Of a DNA stretch of 64,000 nt, positions 35,694 to 45,373 are shown piece by piece. Position 1 is the stretch's first letter, and every line of letters starts with the position of its first letter. The DNA is from Candidatus Gastranaerophilales bacterium (GTDB lineage: Bacteria; Cyanobacteriota; Vampirovibrionia; Gastranaerophilales; Gastranaerophilaceae). Where the stretch lies: contig CANQLJ010000001.1 of the NCBI GenBank assembly GCA_947624685.1, positions 105,922-169,921 on the forward strand, read 5' to 3'. Position numbers and translations under genes: made by a program. The notes under the pieces were generated by a model. It worked only from the letters and a program-made list of their open reading frames with translations. It made no database searches and was not told the DNA's origin.

Positions 35694-37004
35694 ATGAATG
35701 ATTTAAAAACAAAATTTGAAGATATTTTTTTATCGGGCGAAATCACAATTCCCGCCGACAAATCAATGTCTCATAGGGTGCTTATTTTTGGGTTTTTATT
35801 AAAAGATAAAATAAAAATCAAAAACCTCTCTCTTTGCGCCGATTGCCTCAATACCTTAAAAATATTTGAACAATTAGGGGTTAAATATGAATTTGTCAGC
35901 AAAAATGACCTTGTTTTTGATAGTTCAAATATTAATATTGATAAAAACAAAGAATATATCTTCGATTGCGGCAATTCGGGAACTTCGGCAAGATTACTGA
36001 CGGGATTATTTTGCTCCATTGAAGGATTGAATTGTAAAATTATAGGAGACGAAAGCCTCTCTAATCGCCCGATGAAAAGAATTATCGTGCCTTTAGAGCA
36101 AATGGGCGCAAAAATCGAGTCAAACGATTTTAAATTGCCCCTTAAAATCGAAGGGAAAAAATTAAAGCCAATAATATACCATAGCCCCATAGCTTCCGCT
36201 CAGGTCAAAAGCGCAATTATGCTTGCAGCGCTAAATTGCGACAACTATACAAAAATCTATGAACCCGAATTATCAAGAAACCATAGCGAATTGATGCTTG
36301 AATATTTGGGTGCAGATATAAGGTATGGCAAAGAGGGAAAAGAAAACTTTGTCGAAATTAAAAAATCAAAATTAATCAAAAAAGATATTGAAGTTGTGGG
36401 AGATATTTCTTCTGCTTCGTTTTTTATGGTGGCAGGGGCAATTGTACCCAATTGCGATATAACAATAAAAAATGTCGGCTTAAACCCCACCAGAAATGGT
36501 ATTATTGACATTTTTAAACAGGCAAAAATAAATTTTGAAATTTTAAATAAAAGAATTGTTTCAAATGAAATTGTGGGAGATATTAATGTTAAATACACTT
36601 CAAACATTGCCCCATTTACAATTTCAGGCAGCATCATCCCAAGATTAATTGATGAAATCCCGATTTTAGCGGTTTTGGCTTCTTTTGCCAACGGCAAAAG
36701 TGTCGTAAAAGACGCATCTGACCTTCGAAACAAAGAATCAGACAGAATTAAATCAATCGTTGAAGGATTAACTAATCTTGGAATCGAGATAAAAGAAAAG
36801 CCCGACGGATTTATAATAATGGGAAAGCCCGACAATCAATTAAAAAGCGCGATTTTAGAAACACATTTTGACCATAGGCTTGCAATGAGCTATTATATAA
36901 TGTCTTTAAAAAATAAAAATGAAATGACAATAAAAGATTTTGATTGCATAAATACATCGTTTCCCGAGTTTTTGGATAAAATCGAACAGTTAAAAAAAAC
37001 CTAA
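35694..37004 (+). CDS. aroA: 3-phosphoshikimate 1-carboxyvinyltransferase (EPSP synthase)
   Basis: Makes EPSP from shikimate 3-phosphate and phosphoenolpyruvate in aromatic amino acid synthesis. Visible motifs: PADKSMSHRV, GNSGTSARLLTG, LSNRPMKRI, NHSELMLEYLGAD, LRNKESDRIK and FDHRLAMSY. Length 436 aa is typical. It directly follows speE in a two-gene run. Confidence 0.96.
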   Translation: MNDLKTKFEDIFLSGEITIPADKSMSHRVLIFGFLLKDKIKIKNLSLCADCLNTLKIFEQLGVKYEFVSKNDLVFDSSNINIDKNKEYIFDCGNSGTSARLLTGLFCSIEGLNCKIIGDESLSNRPMKRIIVPLEQMGAKIESNDFKLPLKIEGKKLKPIIYHSPIASAQVKSAIMLAALNCDNYTKIYEPELSRNHSELMLEYLGADIRYGKEGKENFVEIKKSKLIKKDIEVVGDISSASFFMVAGAIVPNCDITIKNVGLNPTRNGIIDIFKQAKINFEILNKRIVSNEIVGDINVKYTSNIAPFTISGSIIPRLIDEIPILAVLASFANGKSVVKDASDLRNKESDRIKSIVEGLTNLGIEIKEKPDGFIIMGKPDNQLKSAILETHFDHRLAMSYYIMSLKNKNEMTIKDFDCINTSFPEFLDKIEQLKKT

Positions 37005-37005
37005 A

Positions 37006-37854
37006 TTACTTTTCAATTTCAACCGTGACAGGCATCCCCTGACGAATATAGGGGTCGGTTTCATCAATATAAACCCTTATTCTATAGACTAAATCCGCTC
37101 TTAAATCTTGCGTCTGGACGGTTTTCGGGGTAAATTCGGCAACGGGCGAGATATAGCCCACGGTTCCTAAGTAGCTCTTTTTTTCTTTTGTTTTATAATC
37201 AATGGTATCAGTTAAAACTCTTGCTTTTTGACCGTATTTAATGTTTCCTAAGTCCGTTTCTTTGATATATGTTCTAACCCAGATAGGTTTATTTAAGCTT
37301 AAGACAAAAACGGGCTTGTTGGCGCTGACCCATGCACCTTTTTCCTGCACACGGGTGGTAATAATGCCATCTTGCGGGGCAAAGAGCTTTGTGTAATCGA
37401 GCCTGTTTTTCTGGAGCTTGGCGTTAGCTTTGTTTTGATTATAAGTGGCGTTTGAGAGATTTTTTTTATTTAAATAAGTGTCACATTCTTGTTTTGAAAT
37501 CGTATTATCAGAGCATAGAGGGAGGTTTCTTTTATATTTATCATAATCTTCTTTTGATTGAGCAAGGGAAGAATCTATCTGATAGAGCGCTTTTTCATAG
37601 TTTGCAACATAATCTTTATCATCTAAGGTGGCGAGAATGTCGCCTTCTTTCACAACATCACCTTCTTCGACATTTATTTTATTTATTATTCCATCCACCT
37701 GAAAAGCAAGGTCGACTTGGCGAATTTCAATATTTCCGTAGGTTTTAATGATATTAGAATTGTTTTTGTTTAATAATTTATAGATAAAATAAATTGCGCC
37801 TGAAATTAACACCAAAAGCGCACAAAAGATAATGATTTTTATGAATTTATTCAT
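37006..37854 (-). CDS. HlyD-family membrane fusion (adaptor) protein
   Basis: Periplasmic adaptor of a tripartite efflux or secretion system. An N-terminal membrane anchor (IIIFCALLVLISGAIYFIY) is followed by the lipoyl-like half-motif VDGIINKINVEEGDVVKEGD, a helical hairpin with one Cys pair (CSDNTISKQECD), the second half-motif and a beta-barrel domain (KPIWVRTYIKETDLGNI). The 282-aa size fits EmrA/YibH-like adaptors. It overlaps the TolC-like gene by four bases. No inner-membrane pump gene is adjacent. Confidence 0.85.
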   Translation of the reverse strand: MNKFIKIIIFCALLVLISGAIYFIYKLLNKNNSNIIKTYGNIEIRQVDLAFQVDGIINKINVEEGDVVKEGDILATLDDKDYVANYEKALYQIDSSLAQSKEDYDKYKRNLPLCSDNTISKQECDTYLNKKNLSNATYNQNKANAKLQKNRLDYTKLFAPQDGIITTRVQEKGAWVSANKPVFVLSLNKPIWVRTYIKETDLGNIKYGQKARVLTDTIDYKTKEKKSYLGTVGYISPVAEFTPKTVQTQDLRADLVYRIRVYIDETDPYIRQGMPVTVEIEK

Positions 37855-39200
37855 AGTTGACCGCCAAGCGCTTTATATAACGTGAAATAATCCATAATCC
37901 TTGTTGCTTTTGCGTTTGCGGAGAGTTGTTCTCTTTGATTGAGCGCATTTTTATTTTGAAGATATTCGATTTTTGATATTGTTCCCTGTTTCAATTTTCT
38001 TTTTGAGGCGATAAAATTTCTGTTTTCATATTCAAGCTGTTTAATTGAATGTTTTTCGGATAACGTGTCTTGTAAAATCATATTTAAAGCGTTATTTATC
38101 TCTTTTATTGCGTTTAAATCGGCTTCTTGATATTCTTCCATAAGTTCATTAAATCTTGCTTTTTTGATTTTTAAATTAGCAATTTTTGCGCCGCCTGCGA
38201 AAATATCCTGCGTGAGTCCCGCTAAAATATAGGCAAAAGAGCTGTTCCATGAAAAGAAATTACCCATTCCCGCCGTATCAAAAACCAAAAACCCCGTTAT
38301 GTTAAAATTGGGGAAAAATTCCTTTTTGGCAACTGTCACATCAATTTTTGCGCTTTTTAATTTATTTTCTATCTCAATCAAATCGGGACGCTCATAAATT
38401 AAATCGGAATTAATTATATCGGGAATCGTCTCTTGATATTCAAAATCAGATAATTTTCCTCTTTCGATGTTTTCGGAATCGTATGCGCTTTTGCCCAGAA
38501 GCTTTGCAAAATTATATAATGTTGATTTTTGCTGTTTAATAAGTGATTCATAGACCATTTTTTGAGTATTTAATTCAGCCCAAACATCATTTAAGTCAAT
38601 AAAACTAATCACCCCAAAATTGTACTTGTTCTTTGTAAAATCGGCATTTTGAGTTTTATCGTTTATGATTTCAATTTGTTTATCAATCAGATAATCAAAA
38701 AGCAAAATATTTATATAGGCGTTCGCTACATCAGTCAAAAGCGAGATATAGGCTTGTTTTTGATTAGCCAGCTGCGCTTGATAGAGTTTTTTAGCGCTTT
38801 TTGTTTTATCTCTGTTCTTGAGCAATAAATCCGGTTCATAGCTTGCTTTAAAAGGCAAAATATATGAATTTCGCTTCAAAAGAAAATTCGGGTCTCCTTT
38901 TGGAAAATGAGCCCCCAAATAATTACTTGAAACAGAAAGCCTCGGGAGCTCTTGAGAAAATTGGGAGCTCACTTGAGCTCTATATTGTTCGCTTTTATAG
39001 TCCGCCTGTTTTAATGAATGGTTATTTTCAAGCGCTTCAAAGATATATTTTTCAAAATATGAATCATTAAATCTTTTAAAAAAATCGATATTTAAAGGAC
39101 AAATAGCACTTTCAAGGTTTTTTGAAAAACACATTTGAGCGCTTAAAAGCAAAACTATTAAAATGAATTTCATTTTTTTCATATAAAAATTTTTTATCAT
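37851..39200 (-). CDS. TolC-like outer-membrane efflux protein
   Basis: Outer-membrane channel with a periplasmic helical tunnel. A signal sequence (FILIVLLLSAQMCFS) is followed by the paired outer-membrane efflux repeats (NNHSLKQADYKSEQYRAQVS; YERPDLIEIENKLKSAKIDV; FFPNFNITGF). The 449-aa length is typical. Its stop overlaps the HlyD-like gene start, so they form one operon. The start may be the Met six codons downstream, which better fits the signal peptide. Confidence 0.85.
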   Translation of the reverse strand: MIKNFYMKKMKFILIVLLLSAQMCFSKNLESAICPLNIDFFKRFNDSYFEKYIFEALENNHSLKQADYKSEQYRAQVSSQFSQELPRLSVSSNYLGAHFPKGDPNFLLKRNSYILPFKASYEPDLLLKNRDKTKSAKKLYQAQLANQKQAYISLLTDVANAYINILLFDYLIDKQIEIINDKTQNADFTKNKYNFGVISFIDLNDVWAELNTQKMVYESLIKQQKSTLYNFAKLLGKSAYDSENIERGKLSDFEYQETIPDIINSDLIYERPDLIEIENKLKSAKIDVTVAKKEFFPNFNITGFLVFDTAGMGNFFSWNSSFAYILAGLTQDIFAGGAKIANLKIKKARFNELMEEYQEADLNAIKEINNALNMILQDTLSEKHSIKQLEYENRNFIASKRKLKQGTISKIEYLQNKNALNQREQLSANAKATRIMDYFTLYKALGGQL

Positions 39201-39270
39201 TTTAAAACATTTTTAAATTGGAAAAAGGGATTAATTAAGTAGAATAAGATTTTTATAGTAAAATGTTTTT

Positions 39271-40392
39271 ATGGAAAATAACTTTATGGAAAATAATTTT
39301 TTAATTGATGAAATAAAACAAAAAATTTCAATTTTAAATGAGCGCTATAGCGCAATAAAAAAAGGGTTGGAAGATAAAGAAAAAATTTCTCTTCGCCTCA
39401 GGGAAATTGAAAAAAGCCTCAAACAAGAAGATATCTGGTCTAATCAGGAGCTTTCATCAAAACTTTTAAAAGAACAAAAAGAAATTATCCAAAAACTAAA
39501 AAACCTCAAAAACTGGTCAAATACTCTGCAAGATGCTTCTTTGGCGCTTGAATTGAATGATGAAGAATTATTAAAAGAAACAAACACAAACCTTGATAAT
39601 TTAAAAAAAGATTTTGATAATTTTGACCTTCAAAATATGTTAAACGGCGAATTTGACCAAAATGACGCAATTTTAACAGTCACTGCCGGTGCCGGAGGAA
39701 CAGATGCACAGGATTGGGCGGATATTTTGCTTCGGATGTATATCCGCTGGGCGCAAAATAAGCACTATGAAGCACAATTGTTGGATAAATCAGACGGAGA
39801 CGAAGCGGGAATTAAATCCGCCACAATTAAAATCAAAGGTAAATACGCTTTCGGCTATTCAAAAGCTGAAAAAGGCGTGCACAGGCTCGTTCGCATTTCA
39901 CCCTTTAACGCAAACGGCAAAAGGCAGACAAGTTTTGCTTCCTTAGAAGTCACTCCCGTTATTGATAATTTTGAAGATAAAATAACCATAAACCCAAATG
40001 ATATTGAAGTTGACACAATGCGATCAGGCGGTGCCGGAGGGCAAAACGTCAATAAAGTTGAAACAGCGGTGAGGATTAAACACATCCCAACGGGTATCGT
40101 TGTTAAATGCCAGCAGCAGCGCTCCCAATTGCAAAATAAAGAAACGGCAATGCAGATGCTGGCGAGTAAACTTTTAATGCTCAACAAACTCGAATATGAA
40201 AAGAAAATGGGGCAATTAAAAGGAGATGTGATGGATGTCAACTTCGGCTCTCAAATTCGAAGCTACGTCTTTCATCCTTATAAAATGGTTAAAGACCATA
40301 GGACAAACTATGAAACAAGCAACGTTGATGCCGTGTTAAACGGCGAAATCGACGGGTTCATCGAAAGCTATTTAAGAAACCCTAAAATCTAA
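39271..40392 (+). CDS. prfB: Peptide chain release factor 2
   Basis: Recognises UAA and UGA stop codons and triggers peptide release. The catalytic GGQ is in [14 protein letters not shown] and the specificity tripeptide SPF in [10 protein letters not shown], confirming RF2 over RF1. The gene is one open frame of 373 codons: the programmed +1 frameshift with in-frame UGA common near codon 25 of prfB is absent. A duplicated start ([10 protein letters not shown]) offers two Met codons. A bidirectional terminator follows. Confidence 0.95.
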   Translation: MENNFMENNFLIDEIKQKISILNERYSAIKKGLEDKEKISLRLREIEKSLKQEDIWSNQELSSKLLKEQKEIIQKLKNLKNWSNTLQDASLALELNDEELLKETNTNLDNLKKDFDNFDLQNMLNGEFDQNDAILTVTAGAGGTDAQDWADILLRMYIRWAQNKHYEAQLLDKSDGDEAGIKSATIKIKGKYAFGYSKAEKGVHRLVRISPFNANGKRQTSFASLEVTPVIDNFEDKITINPNDIEVDTMRSGGAGGQNVNKVETAVRIKHIPTGIVVKCQQQRSQLQNKETAMQMLASKLLMLNKLEYEKKMGQLKGDVMDVNFGSQIRSYVFHPYKMVKDHRTNYETSNVDAVLNGEIDGFIESYLRNPKI

Positions 40393-40407
40393 CCCCTTTA
40401 AAAAAAT

Positions 40408-40447
40408 AAAAAAGGTTTAAAAAGAAACAATCCCTTTAAACCTTTTT
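40408..40447. terminator. Bidirectional terminator between prfB and the coiled-coil gene
   Basis: AAAAAGGTTTAAA pairs with TTTAAACCTTTTT (about 13 pairs) around a short loop, with A run on one side and T run on the other, between convergent genes. Confidence 0.75.
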
Positions 40448-40470
40448 ATGATTCGCGCTAAAAAATAATT

Positions 40471-41511
40471 TTATTTCATTTTTTCATTAAGTTTATCAAA
40501 AATGTTTTGAATTGCTCCACTAAATGCATCATAGGCCAATTCGACATAATTTGCCGGAGTTTTAGCGTCTGATTTTACCAATTTATCTAAATCTAAGTCA
40601 TATAAAGCCGATATAAAGTGATATGCTTCTTCGTTAATCGCATCATCCGGATTATAAACCGACAATATGTCTTCCGACAATATGCCTTCCATATCTTCGC
40701 CAAAGATTTCTTGTGTTGCTTTGCTGTCGAGCTTATGCACAGCTTTGCCGTCTTTGATTTTATATACAACTAATTTGCCTTCTTGATCTTTTGCAAGATA
40801 AAATAAGTCTTTGCCTTTTTTTAATTCGCCAAGTTGATTTATGGGTTTACCTTCCATATCTTTTACGGGTGCGCTTAACTTAAGCATTTTGGGCATAGCA
40901 CCGTCATAGTAAGCATAGAAATCGCCGTTTTTGCTTGATATATTAAAACAGCCGTCATCATAATATGTAAATTTGCCTTTATCGGAGTTGACTTTTACCT
41001 GGCCGCCCATTGTTGGATCGCAAGAGAAAATTTCATTTCCTTTTTCATCGAATAAAAGAATGTCCCTTCCGCCTTTTGTTGAAAATACTCTTGTTGTGCC
41101 GTTATCATCAACGCCTTTTACAAAAAGACCGTTATCTGAGGTATATGTCATACCGCTTAAAGTTTTTGTGACGACGTTTGAAGGACGAACATTTTCTCTT
41201 AATTTTTGAGTTTCTTTTTCAAGCGTGCCAACGTTTTCTTTGAGCTTTTGCGCTTCATCTTGAAGTGAGGTTATGTTTTCTCTTAATTTTTGCGCTTCGC
41301 CTTCAAGAGTGCTAATCATTTTATCTTTATCAGCGATTTTTCCTCTTGCGCTTCCATATAAGGCTGCAAGAGCAACTGCACCTGTTACTGCGATTGCACC
41401 AACAGCATAAGGAATAATTTTTGCTGTTTCATTTTGGGAATTTTGGAAGGCAGCATTTGCCGTTCCTTTGAAAGCTTGAGGCTTTGAAATACCAACACTT
41501 TGTACCAACAT
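40471..41511 (-). CDS. Coiled-coil membrane protein with N-terminal AFKGT motif
   Basis: A 346-aa protein of unknown function. Residues 13-17 read AFKGT, one of the recurring N-terminal motifs of this window. Residues 34-52 form a membrane segment (IPYAVGAIAVTGAVALAAL). Three near-identical 14-15-residue coiled-coil repeats follow (EAQKLRENITSLQ, EAQKLKENVGTLEK, ETQKLRENV). The C-terminal ~220 residues have a beta-rich repeating style (GKFTYYDDGCFNISSKNGD). An AGGAAA-type site precedes the ATG. Confidence 0.55.
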   Translation of the reverse strand: MLVQSVGISKPQAFKGTANAAFQNSQNETAKIIPYAVGAIAVTGAVALAALYGSARGKIADKDKMISTLEGEAQKLRENITSLQDEAQKLKENVGTLEKETQKLRENVRPSNVVTKTLSGMTYTSDNGLFVKGVDDNGTTRVFSTKGGRDILLFDEKGNEIFSCDPTMGGQVKVNSDKGKFTYYDDGCFNISSKNGDFYAYYDGAMPKMLKLSAPVKDMEGKPINQLGELKKGKDLFYLAKDQEGKLVVYKIKDGKAVHKLDSKATQEIFGEDMEGILSEDILSVYNPDDAINEEAYHFISALYDLDLDKLVKSDAKTPANYVELAYDAFSGAIQNIFDKLNEKMK

Positions 41512-41674
41512 TTTAATTTCCTTTCTTTTAAATTACTATGTTTTTATTAAAGAAAGTGAAAAAAATTAATTGCTTGATTTTATTGAATTGTTTACATTTT
41601 TTTACAATTATTTAGCCATATAAATCGCCATATAATTTATTAAACCAATTAGCGCTTTATTATAATTTATTGTT

Positions 41675-42001
41675 ATGGATTATCAAAAATTAATAAACAC
41701 AAGCATAAAAAATTTAAGACTTGAAAACAATCTCACCCAGGAAGAATTTTCCGAAAAAGTCGCAATAAGCATCCAGGGGTTATCTAACATCGAAAGAAAT
41801 CGCTATCAACCCACAGCGGACACGGTCGATAAAATTTGTAAAGCCTTTAAAATCACTCCAAGCGAGCTGTTGCTCAATATTTACGATAAAAATAGCGCAA
41901 AAGAAGATATAATAAGTAATATCACGATTTTATTAAAACAATGTCCCAAAGCAAAATTAAAAAAGATTTATAAAATAATAAGCCTTTTAACTAAGCTTTA
42001 G
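41675..42001 (+). CDS. Xre/Cro-type HTH transcriptional regulator
   Basis: A 108-aa protein whose first 65 residues are a standard HTH_3 domain (IKNLRLENNLTQEEFSEKV, then SIQGLSNIERNRYQPTADTV). The C-terminal 40 residues form a small helical dimerisation-like tail. Such solo regulators bind operators near their own genes, but no obvious target palindrome is seen. It is divergent from the coiled-coil gene and convergent with the gene ending at 42031. Confidence 0.85.
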   Translation: MDYQKLINTSIKNLRLENNLTQEEFSEKVAISIQGLSNIERNRYQPTADTVDKICKAFKITPSELLLNIYDKNSAKEDIISNITILLKQCPKAKLKKIYKIISLLTKL

Positions 42002-42030
42002 CCGCCCCAAGACCCGATAAGCGCTGAAAA

Positions 42031-42786
42031 TTAATACACTTCAAATTGATAGGTTTTTGAGGGCACAAATTTTGCATGGCCGCCTCGAATAGGAAATACG
42101 AATAATCCCGCGCCAAAAAACGGAATCAAACAGTATCCCAAAGGATACACCCAAAGAGCCCTGTTTGCGCCCGTGAGCGAAATTTCCGCATCATAAGTTT
42201 TATCGTTTATTTTAAAATTCCCGATGACGACGTCGCTTGGAACGCCATAGGCTTGGTTTTTCGAGACTGTTTCGACTCTTGCTTTAACTAAAGTATCCTT
42301 TTTATAGACCGTATCAAAGATTTTTGTATCTTGAGCGAGCTTAAAATCAATATATTGGCCTTCTTTAAGGTTGTTTCTTGTGCTATAGCGCGCTTGCGGA
42401 CGGATTTTTACAAAATATGACTCTCCGTCAGAAAAAATGGCAGCGACTTTTGGCGCCCGTTTTTCTATCTCGCGCCCCTTTAAAAGAGGCAAAAGCTCGT
42501 CATGGTAGACGATTTTTTGGGGCTTTTGGATTTTTAAATCCGGATTTAAGCTCATATTCGCAAATTCGTCCACAAAAGTAACTTTAAAATATTTTGGAAT
42601 CTTTAAATTTGGTTCAAGCGTATTTTGCGCGAATTCATCCACAATCGGCTCATACTTTGGCTTTTGGATTTTTAGGGATTTGTCTAATGTGTCGGCAAGG
42701 GAATCCTTAAATACATCCTCAAAAGCGAAAGCTCCCAAAAGATTTAAAAAGCTTATTAAAATAAATATACTAAAACTTTTTTTCAT
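42031..42786 (-). CDS. Exported protein with VDEFAxxxL repeats
   Basis: A 251-aa protein with a signal peptide (ISFLNLLGAFAFED). Residues 28-95 contain a repeated element: SLKIQKPKYEPIVDEFAQ, NLKIPKYFKVTFVDEFAN and DLKIQKPQKIVYHDE. The C-terminal half is beta-rich (ASYSTRNN-like turns, DVVIGNFKINDKTYDAEIS). No enzyme motif is seen. It lies nine bases downstream of the M48 protease gene, so the two may act together in the periplasm. Confidence 0.6.
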   Translation of the reverse strand: MKKSFSIFILISFLNLLGAFAFEDVFKDSLADTLDKSLKIQKPKYEPIVDEFAQNTLEPNLKIPKYFKVTFVDEFANMSLNPDLKIQKPQKIVYHDELLPLLKGREIEKRAPKVAAIFSDGESYFVKIRPQARYSTRNNLKEGQYIDFKLAQDTKIFDTVYKKDTLVKARVETVSKNQAYGVPSDVVIGNFKINDKTYDAEISLTGANRALWVYPLGYCLIPFFGAGLFVFPIRGGHAKFVPSKTYQFEVY

Positions 42787-42794
42787 GGTTGTTT

Positions 42795-43478
42795 CTACAG
42801 ATAATTTACTTTCCTTGACGAATTAGATTTGATTTTCTTTTCGAGCTTTTGTCTGTTTTCTCTTGAAGTCAACAAAAAGTTTTGGTAAATGATGTTATTT
42901 TGATATTCGTTTTGAACAAGATATTCGGGGTATTTTGAATAAACATATTCATAAATTTCAGCCATTCTTCTTGTTGTTAAAGGATGGGTCATAAGCCAAT
43001 CATATCTATATTGTGAGCCGATTTTATTTAAGATTGTGATTAAACCGAGCGGGTTATATCCTGCCTTGACCATATAATCAACCGCTCTTTTGTCGGCTTT
43101 ATATTCATATTTTTCTGGAGTTAGACTTGTTGTAATAATTGAAAAATAGCCCTTGAATGTTCCTTGTCGGTAATCAACCGCGTGAGAAATCTCATGAGCA
43201 AGAACACCCGCAATTTCATCATCCGAATCCGCAACTTTTATGAGTCCGCTTGTGATGCCGATTGTATTATCTCTGTAATGCGTCACGGCTTGTGCGCTTA
43301 ATTTATCTTCCAATATGGTAAATGTGACTTTTTGCGGGATTCTGTTTGCATTTAACAGAGTGTAAGATATTTTTGTAATTTTATGAACATCTTCCTTTTT
43401 GGTCGGATTCGTTAATACTGCAGCATTTGCGCTAATTCCGACACAAAATAACATTAATATCAGTAATAATTTTTTCAT
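42795..43478 (-). CDS. M48-family metalloprotease
   Basis: Zinc endopeptidase with HEISH (HExxH) in AGVLAHEISHAVDYRQG near residue 100 and the third ligand region downstream (EYKADKRAVDYMVKAGYNP). It has a signal peptide (KKLLLILMLFCVGISANA), so it works in the periplasm, as BepA-like proteases do in outer-membrane quality control. I chose the Met at 43478, seven codons inside the longest frame, because GAGGAG lies just before it and the signal peptide begins there. Confidence 0.88.
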   Translation of the reverse strand: MKKLLLILMLFCVGISANAAVLTNPTKKEDVHKITKISYTLLNANRIPQKVTFTILEDKLSAQAVTHYRDNTIGITSGLIKVADSDDEIAGVLAHEISHAVDYRQGTFKGYFSIITTSLTPEKYEYKADKRAVDYMVKAGYNPLGLITILNKIGSQYRYDWLMTHPLTTRRMAEIYEYVYSKYPEYLVQNEYQNNIIYQNFLLTSRENRQKLEKKIKSNSSRKVNYL

Positions 43479-43595
43479 ATTCTCCTCAATCTCTCCCAAA
43501 TTTTCTAAATTTTATATCTTAAGAATATAATATTTTTTATTTCAATGCAAGAAAAATAATTTTATTATAAAATTATAAAAAAAGGGTTAAATTTT

Positions 43596-44063
43596 ATGCA
43601 AGAAGAAATGTCAAGAATAGATTATATCAGAGAATTAATCAGCGATTGCAGATATGATGATGCGCTTGAAATGTTGCAGATTGCAACGGACGACGAGCCC
43701 GACAATGTGGACTATAACTATGAACTAGCCCGAATATTTATGGAGATGGGTAATTATCATAGCGCAATATCTAATTTAGAATTAGTAACGGAAAAATTAA
43801 GAAACCATTTGCTCTATTATATGTTAGGCGAAGCTTATCAAGCAGATAACCAGATAGATAGGGCAATCGGGGCATATTTAAAATCAATTATGCTAAATGA
43901 AAAATTTGCCCTTTCCTATAAAAAACTGGGCATTCTATTTTTGGGCAGAGGCGATAAATTATCATCAATAGAATATTTTGAAGATTATTTAAAATTAGAT
44001 ATAGCGCAAAGCGAAAAAGAAGAAACAAAAAAAGTTTTAAATAGAATTAAAAAAGAAAATTAA
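43596..44063 (+). CDS. TPR-repeat protein
   Basis: A 155-aa protein built of about three to four tetratricopeptide repeats (DDALEMLQIATDDEPDNVDY; YHSAISNLELVTEK; IDRAIGAYLKSIMLNEKFAL). TPRs mediate protein contacts; no partner is suggested by context. There is no signal peptide, so it is cytoplasmic. It starts 97 bases after the divergent protease gene, and the glutaredoxin gene follows. Confidence 0.8.
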   Translation: MQEEMSRIDYIRELISDCRYDDALEMLQIATDDEPDNVDYNYELARIFMEMGNYHSAISNLELVTEKLRNHLLYYMLGEAYQADNQIDRAIGAYLKSIMLNEKFALSYKKLGILFLGRGDKLSSIEYFEDYLKLDIAQSEKEETKKVLNRIKKEN

Positions 44064-44108
44064 TATAAAAAAACAAAAAAGAACTACTAACGAAGGGAAA
44101 ACAAGAAA

Positions 44109-44366
44109 ATGAAAAAAGTTGAAATTTATACTTTAAGCTATTGCCCTTTTTGTCAAAAGGCAAAAATGTTTTTTAATGAACATAATCTCGATTTTAAAGA
44201 AATCCCCTGCGACGATGATGAGGAAGAAAAAAGAGAAGAGCTCACAAAAAAATTCAATTTAAAAACTCTTGCGACTTTTCCTCAAATCATCATCAACGAT
44301 AAAAATATCGGCGGATATAGTGATTTGATTGAAAAATATAATTCAAAGCAAATTTCTTTTGATTAA
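44109..44366 (+). CDS. grxC: Glutaredoxin
   Basis: Small thiol-disulfide oxidoreductase, 85 aa. The active site CPFC is in YTLSYCPFCQKAK and the cis-proline and glycine segments in TFPQIIINDKNIGGYSDL. A normal class I glutaredoxin, with AAGGGAA before the ATG. It converges on trxA. Confidence 0.92.
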   Translation: MKKVEIYTLSYCPFCQKAKMFFNEHNLDFKEIPCDDDEEEKREELTKKFNLKTLATFPQIIINDKNIGGYSDLIEKYNSKQISFD

Positions 44367-44379
44367 TTTTTTATTTTAT

Positions 44380-44703
44380 TTATAAATATTTTTTGATATT
44401 AGAAATTATGGCGCTTTTTTGCATCATGCCCGCCATAATTTCTTTTATTGCGCCGTCTTTAAAAATTAGAATACTCGGTAATGATGATATACCATATTCT
44501 TTTGAAGTGTTGATGTTTTTATCCGCATCAACTTTGACAACTTTGACTTCGTCTTTAAATTCATTTTGAATCTGTTCTAATAATGGAGTTAATTTCCTGC
44601 ACGGCCCGCACCATTGCGCCCAAAAATCCACAACGACGAGCTTTTTTTCTTCAATTACTTCATCTTTAAAGTCATTATCCGTAACTTCTTGAATTGTTGC
44701 CAT
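44380..44703 (-). CDS. trxA: Thioredoxin
   Basis: Protein-disulfide reductase, 107 aa, with the canonical WCGPC in FWAQWCGPCRKLTP and the cis-proline loop SLPSILIFKDG. AAGGAG precedes the ATG. The 31 bases upstream separate it from the divergent nth gene. Confidence 0.96.
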   Translation of the reverse strand: MATIQEVTDNDFKDEVIEEKKLVVVDFWAQWCGPCRKLTPLLEQIQNEFKDEVKVVKVDADKNINTSKEYGISSLPSILIFKDGAIKEIMAGMMQKSAIISNIKKYL

Positions 44704-44734
44704 TTTTATATTTTCTCCTTATTATAATCTTACC

Positions 44735-45373
44735 ATGGAAATTGATGATATTATTTTAAATTTAAAAAACGATTTTTTATCAAAAAAAGTCCAAAGAACA
44801 GAGTTTGTTGAATTTATGGAAAACGTCAAAGACCCTTATTTGGTTCTTATTTGCTGTATTTTATCTTTAAGAACAAACGACAAAACTACAATCGGCGCTT
44901 CAAGAAATATGTTAAAGCTCGCTCGTACTCCTTTGGAATTTTCGAAACTGGATGAAAAAACGCTAAGCGAGGCAATTTATCCCGTTGGGTTTTATCAAAA
45001 TAAAGCAAAACAAATTATAGAATTATCAAAAAAATTGGTTCAAGAATATGATTCAAAAGTCCCAAGTGAAATAGAAGAGCTGATTAAATTTAAAGGTGTC
45101 GGAAGAAAAACGGCCAATCTTGTTTTAACAAAAGGCTTTAACATGCCTGCAATTTGCGTGGATACCCATGTTCATAGGATATGCAACCGCTTGGGTTACG
45201 TTAAAACTAAATCGCCCGATGAAACGGAATTTGCCCTAAGAAAAATTCTGCCTAAAAAATATTGGATAGATTTTAATACCTTGCTTGTCACGCACGGGCA
45301 AAACATCTGTAAACCCATCAGACCAATTTGCGAAAAATGCTCAATTTGTCAATTTTGCAAAAAAATTATCTAG
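44735..45373 (+). CDS. nth: Endonuclease III (DNA glycosylase/AP lyase)
   Basis: Removes oxidised pyrimidines and cleaves the abasic site. The helix-hairpin-helix (EELIKFKGVGRKTANLVL) and catalytic Asp region (ICVDTHVHRICNRLG) are followed by the C-x6-C-x2-C-x5-C cluster (CKPIRPICEKCSICQFC) that binds 4Fe-4S. Length 212 aa is normal. Its stop overlaps the end of the convergent ferritin-like gene by four bases. Confidence 0.95.
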   Translation: MEIDDIILNLKNDFLSKKVQRTEFVEFMENVKDPYLVLICCILSLRTNDKTTIGASRNMLKLARTPLEFSKLDEKTLSEAIYPVGFYQNKAKQIIELSKKLVQEYDSKVPSEIEELIKFKGVGRKTANLVLTKGFNMPAICVDTHVHRICNRLGYVKTKSPDETEFALRKILPKKYWIDFNTLLVTHGQNICKPIRPICEKCSICQFCKKII

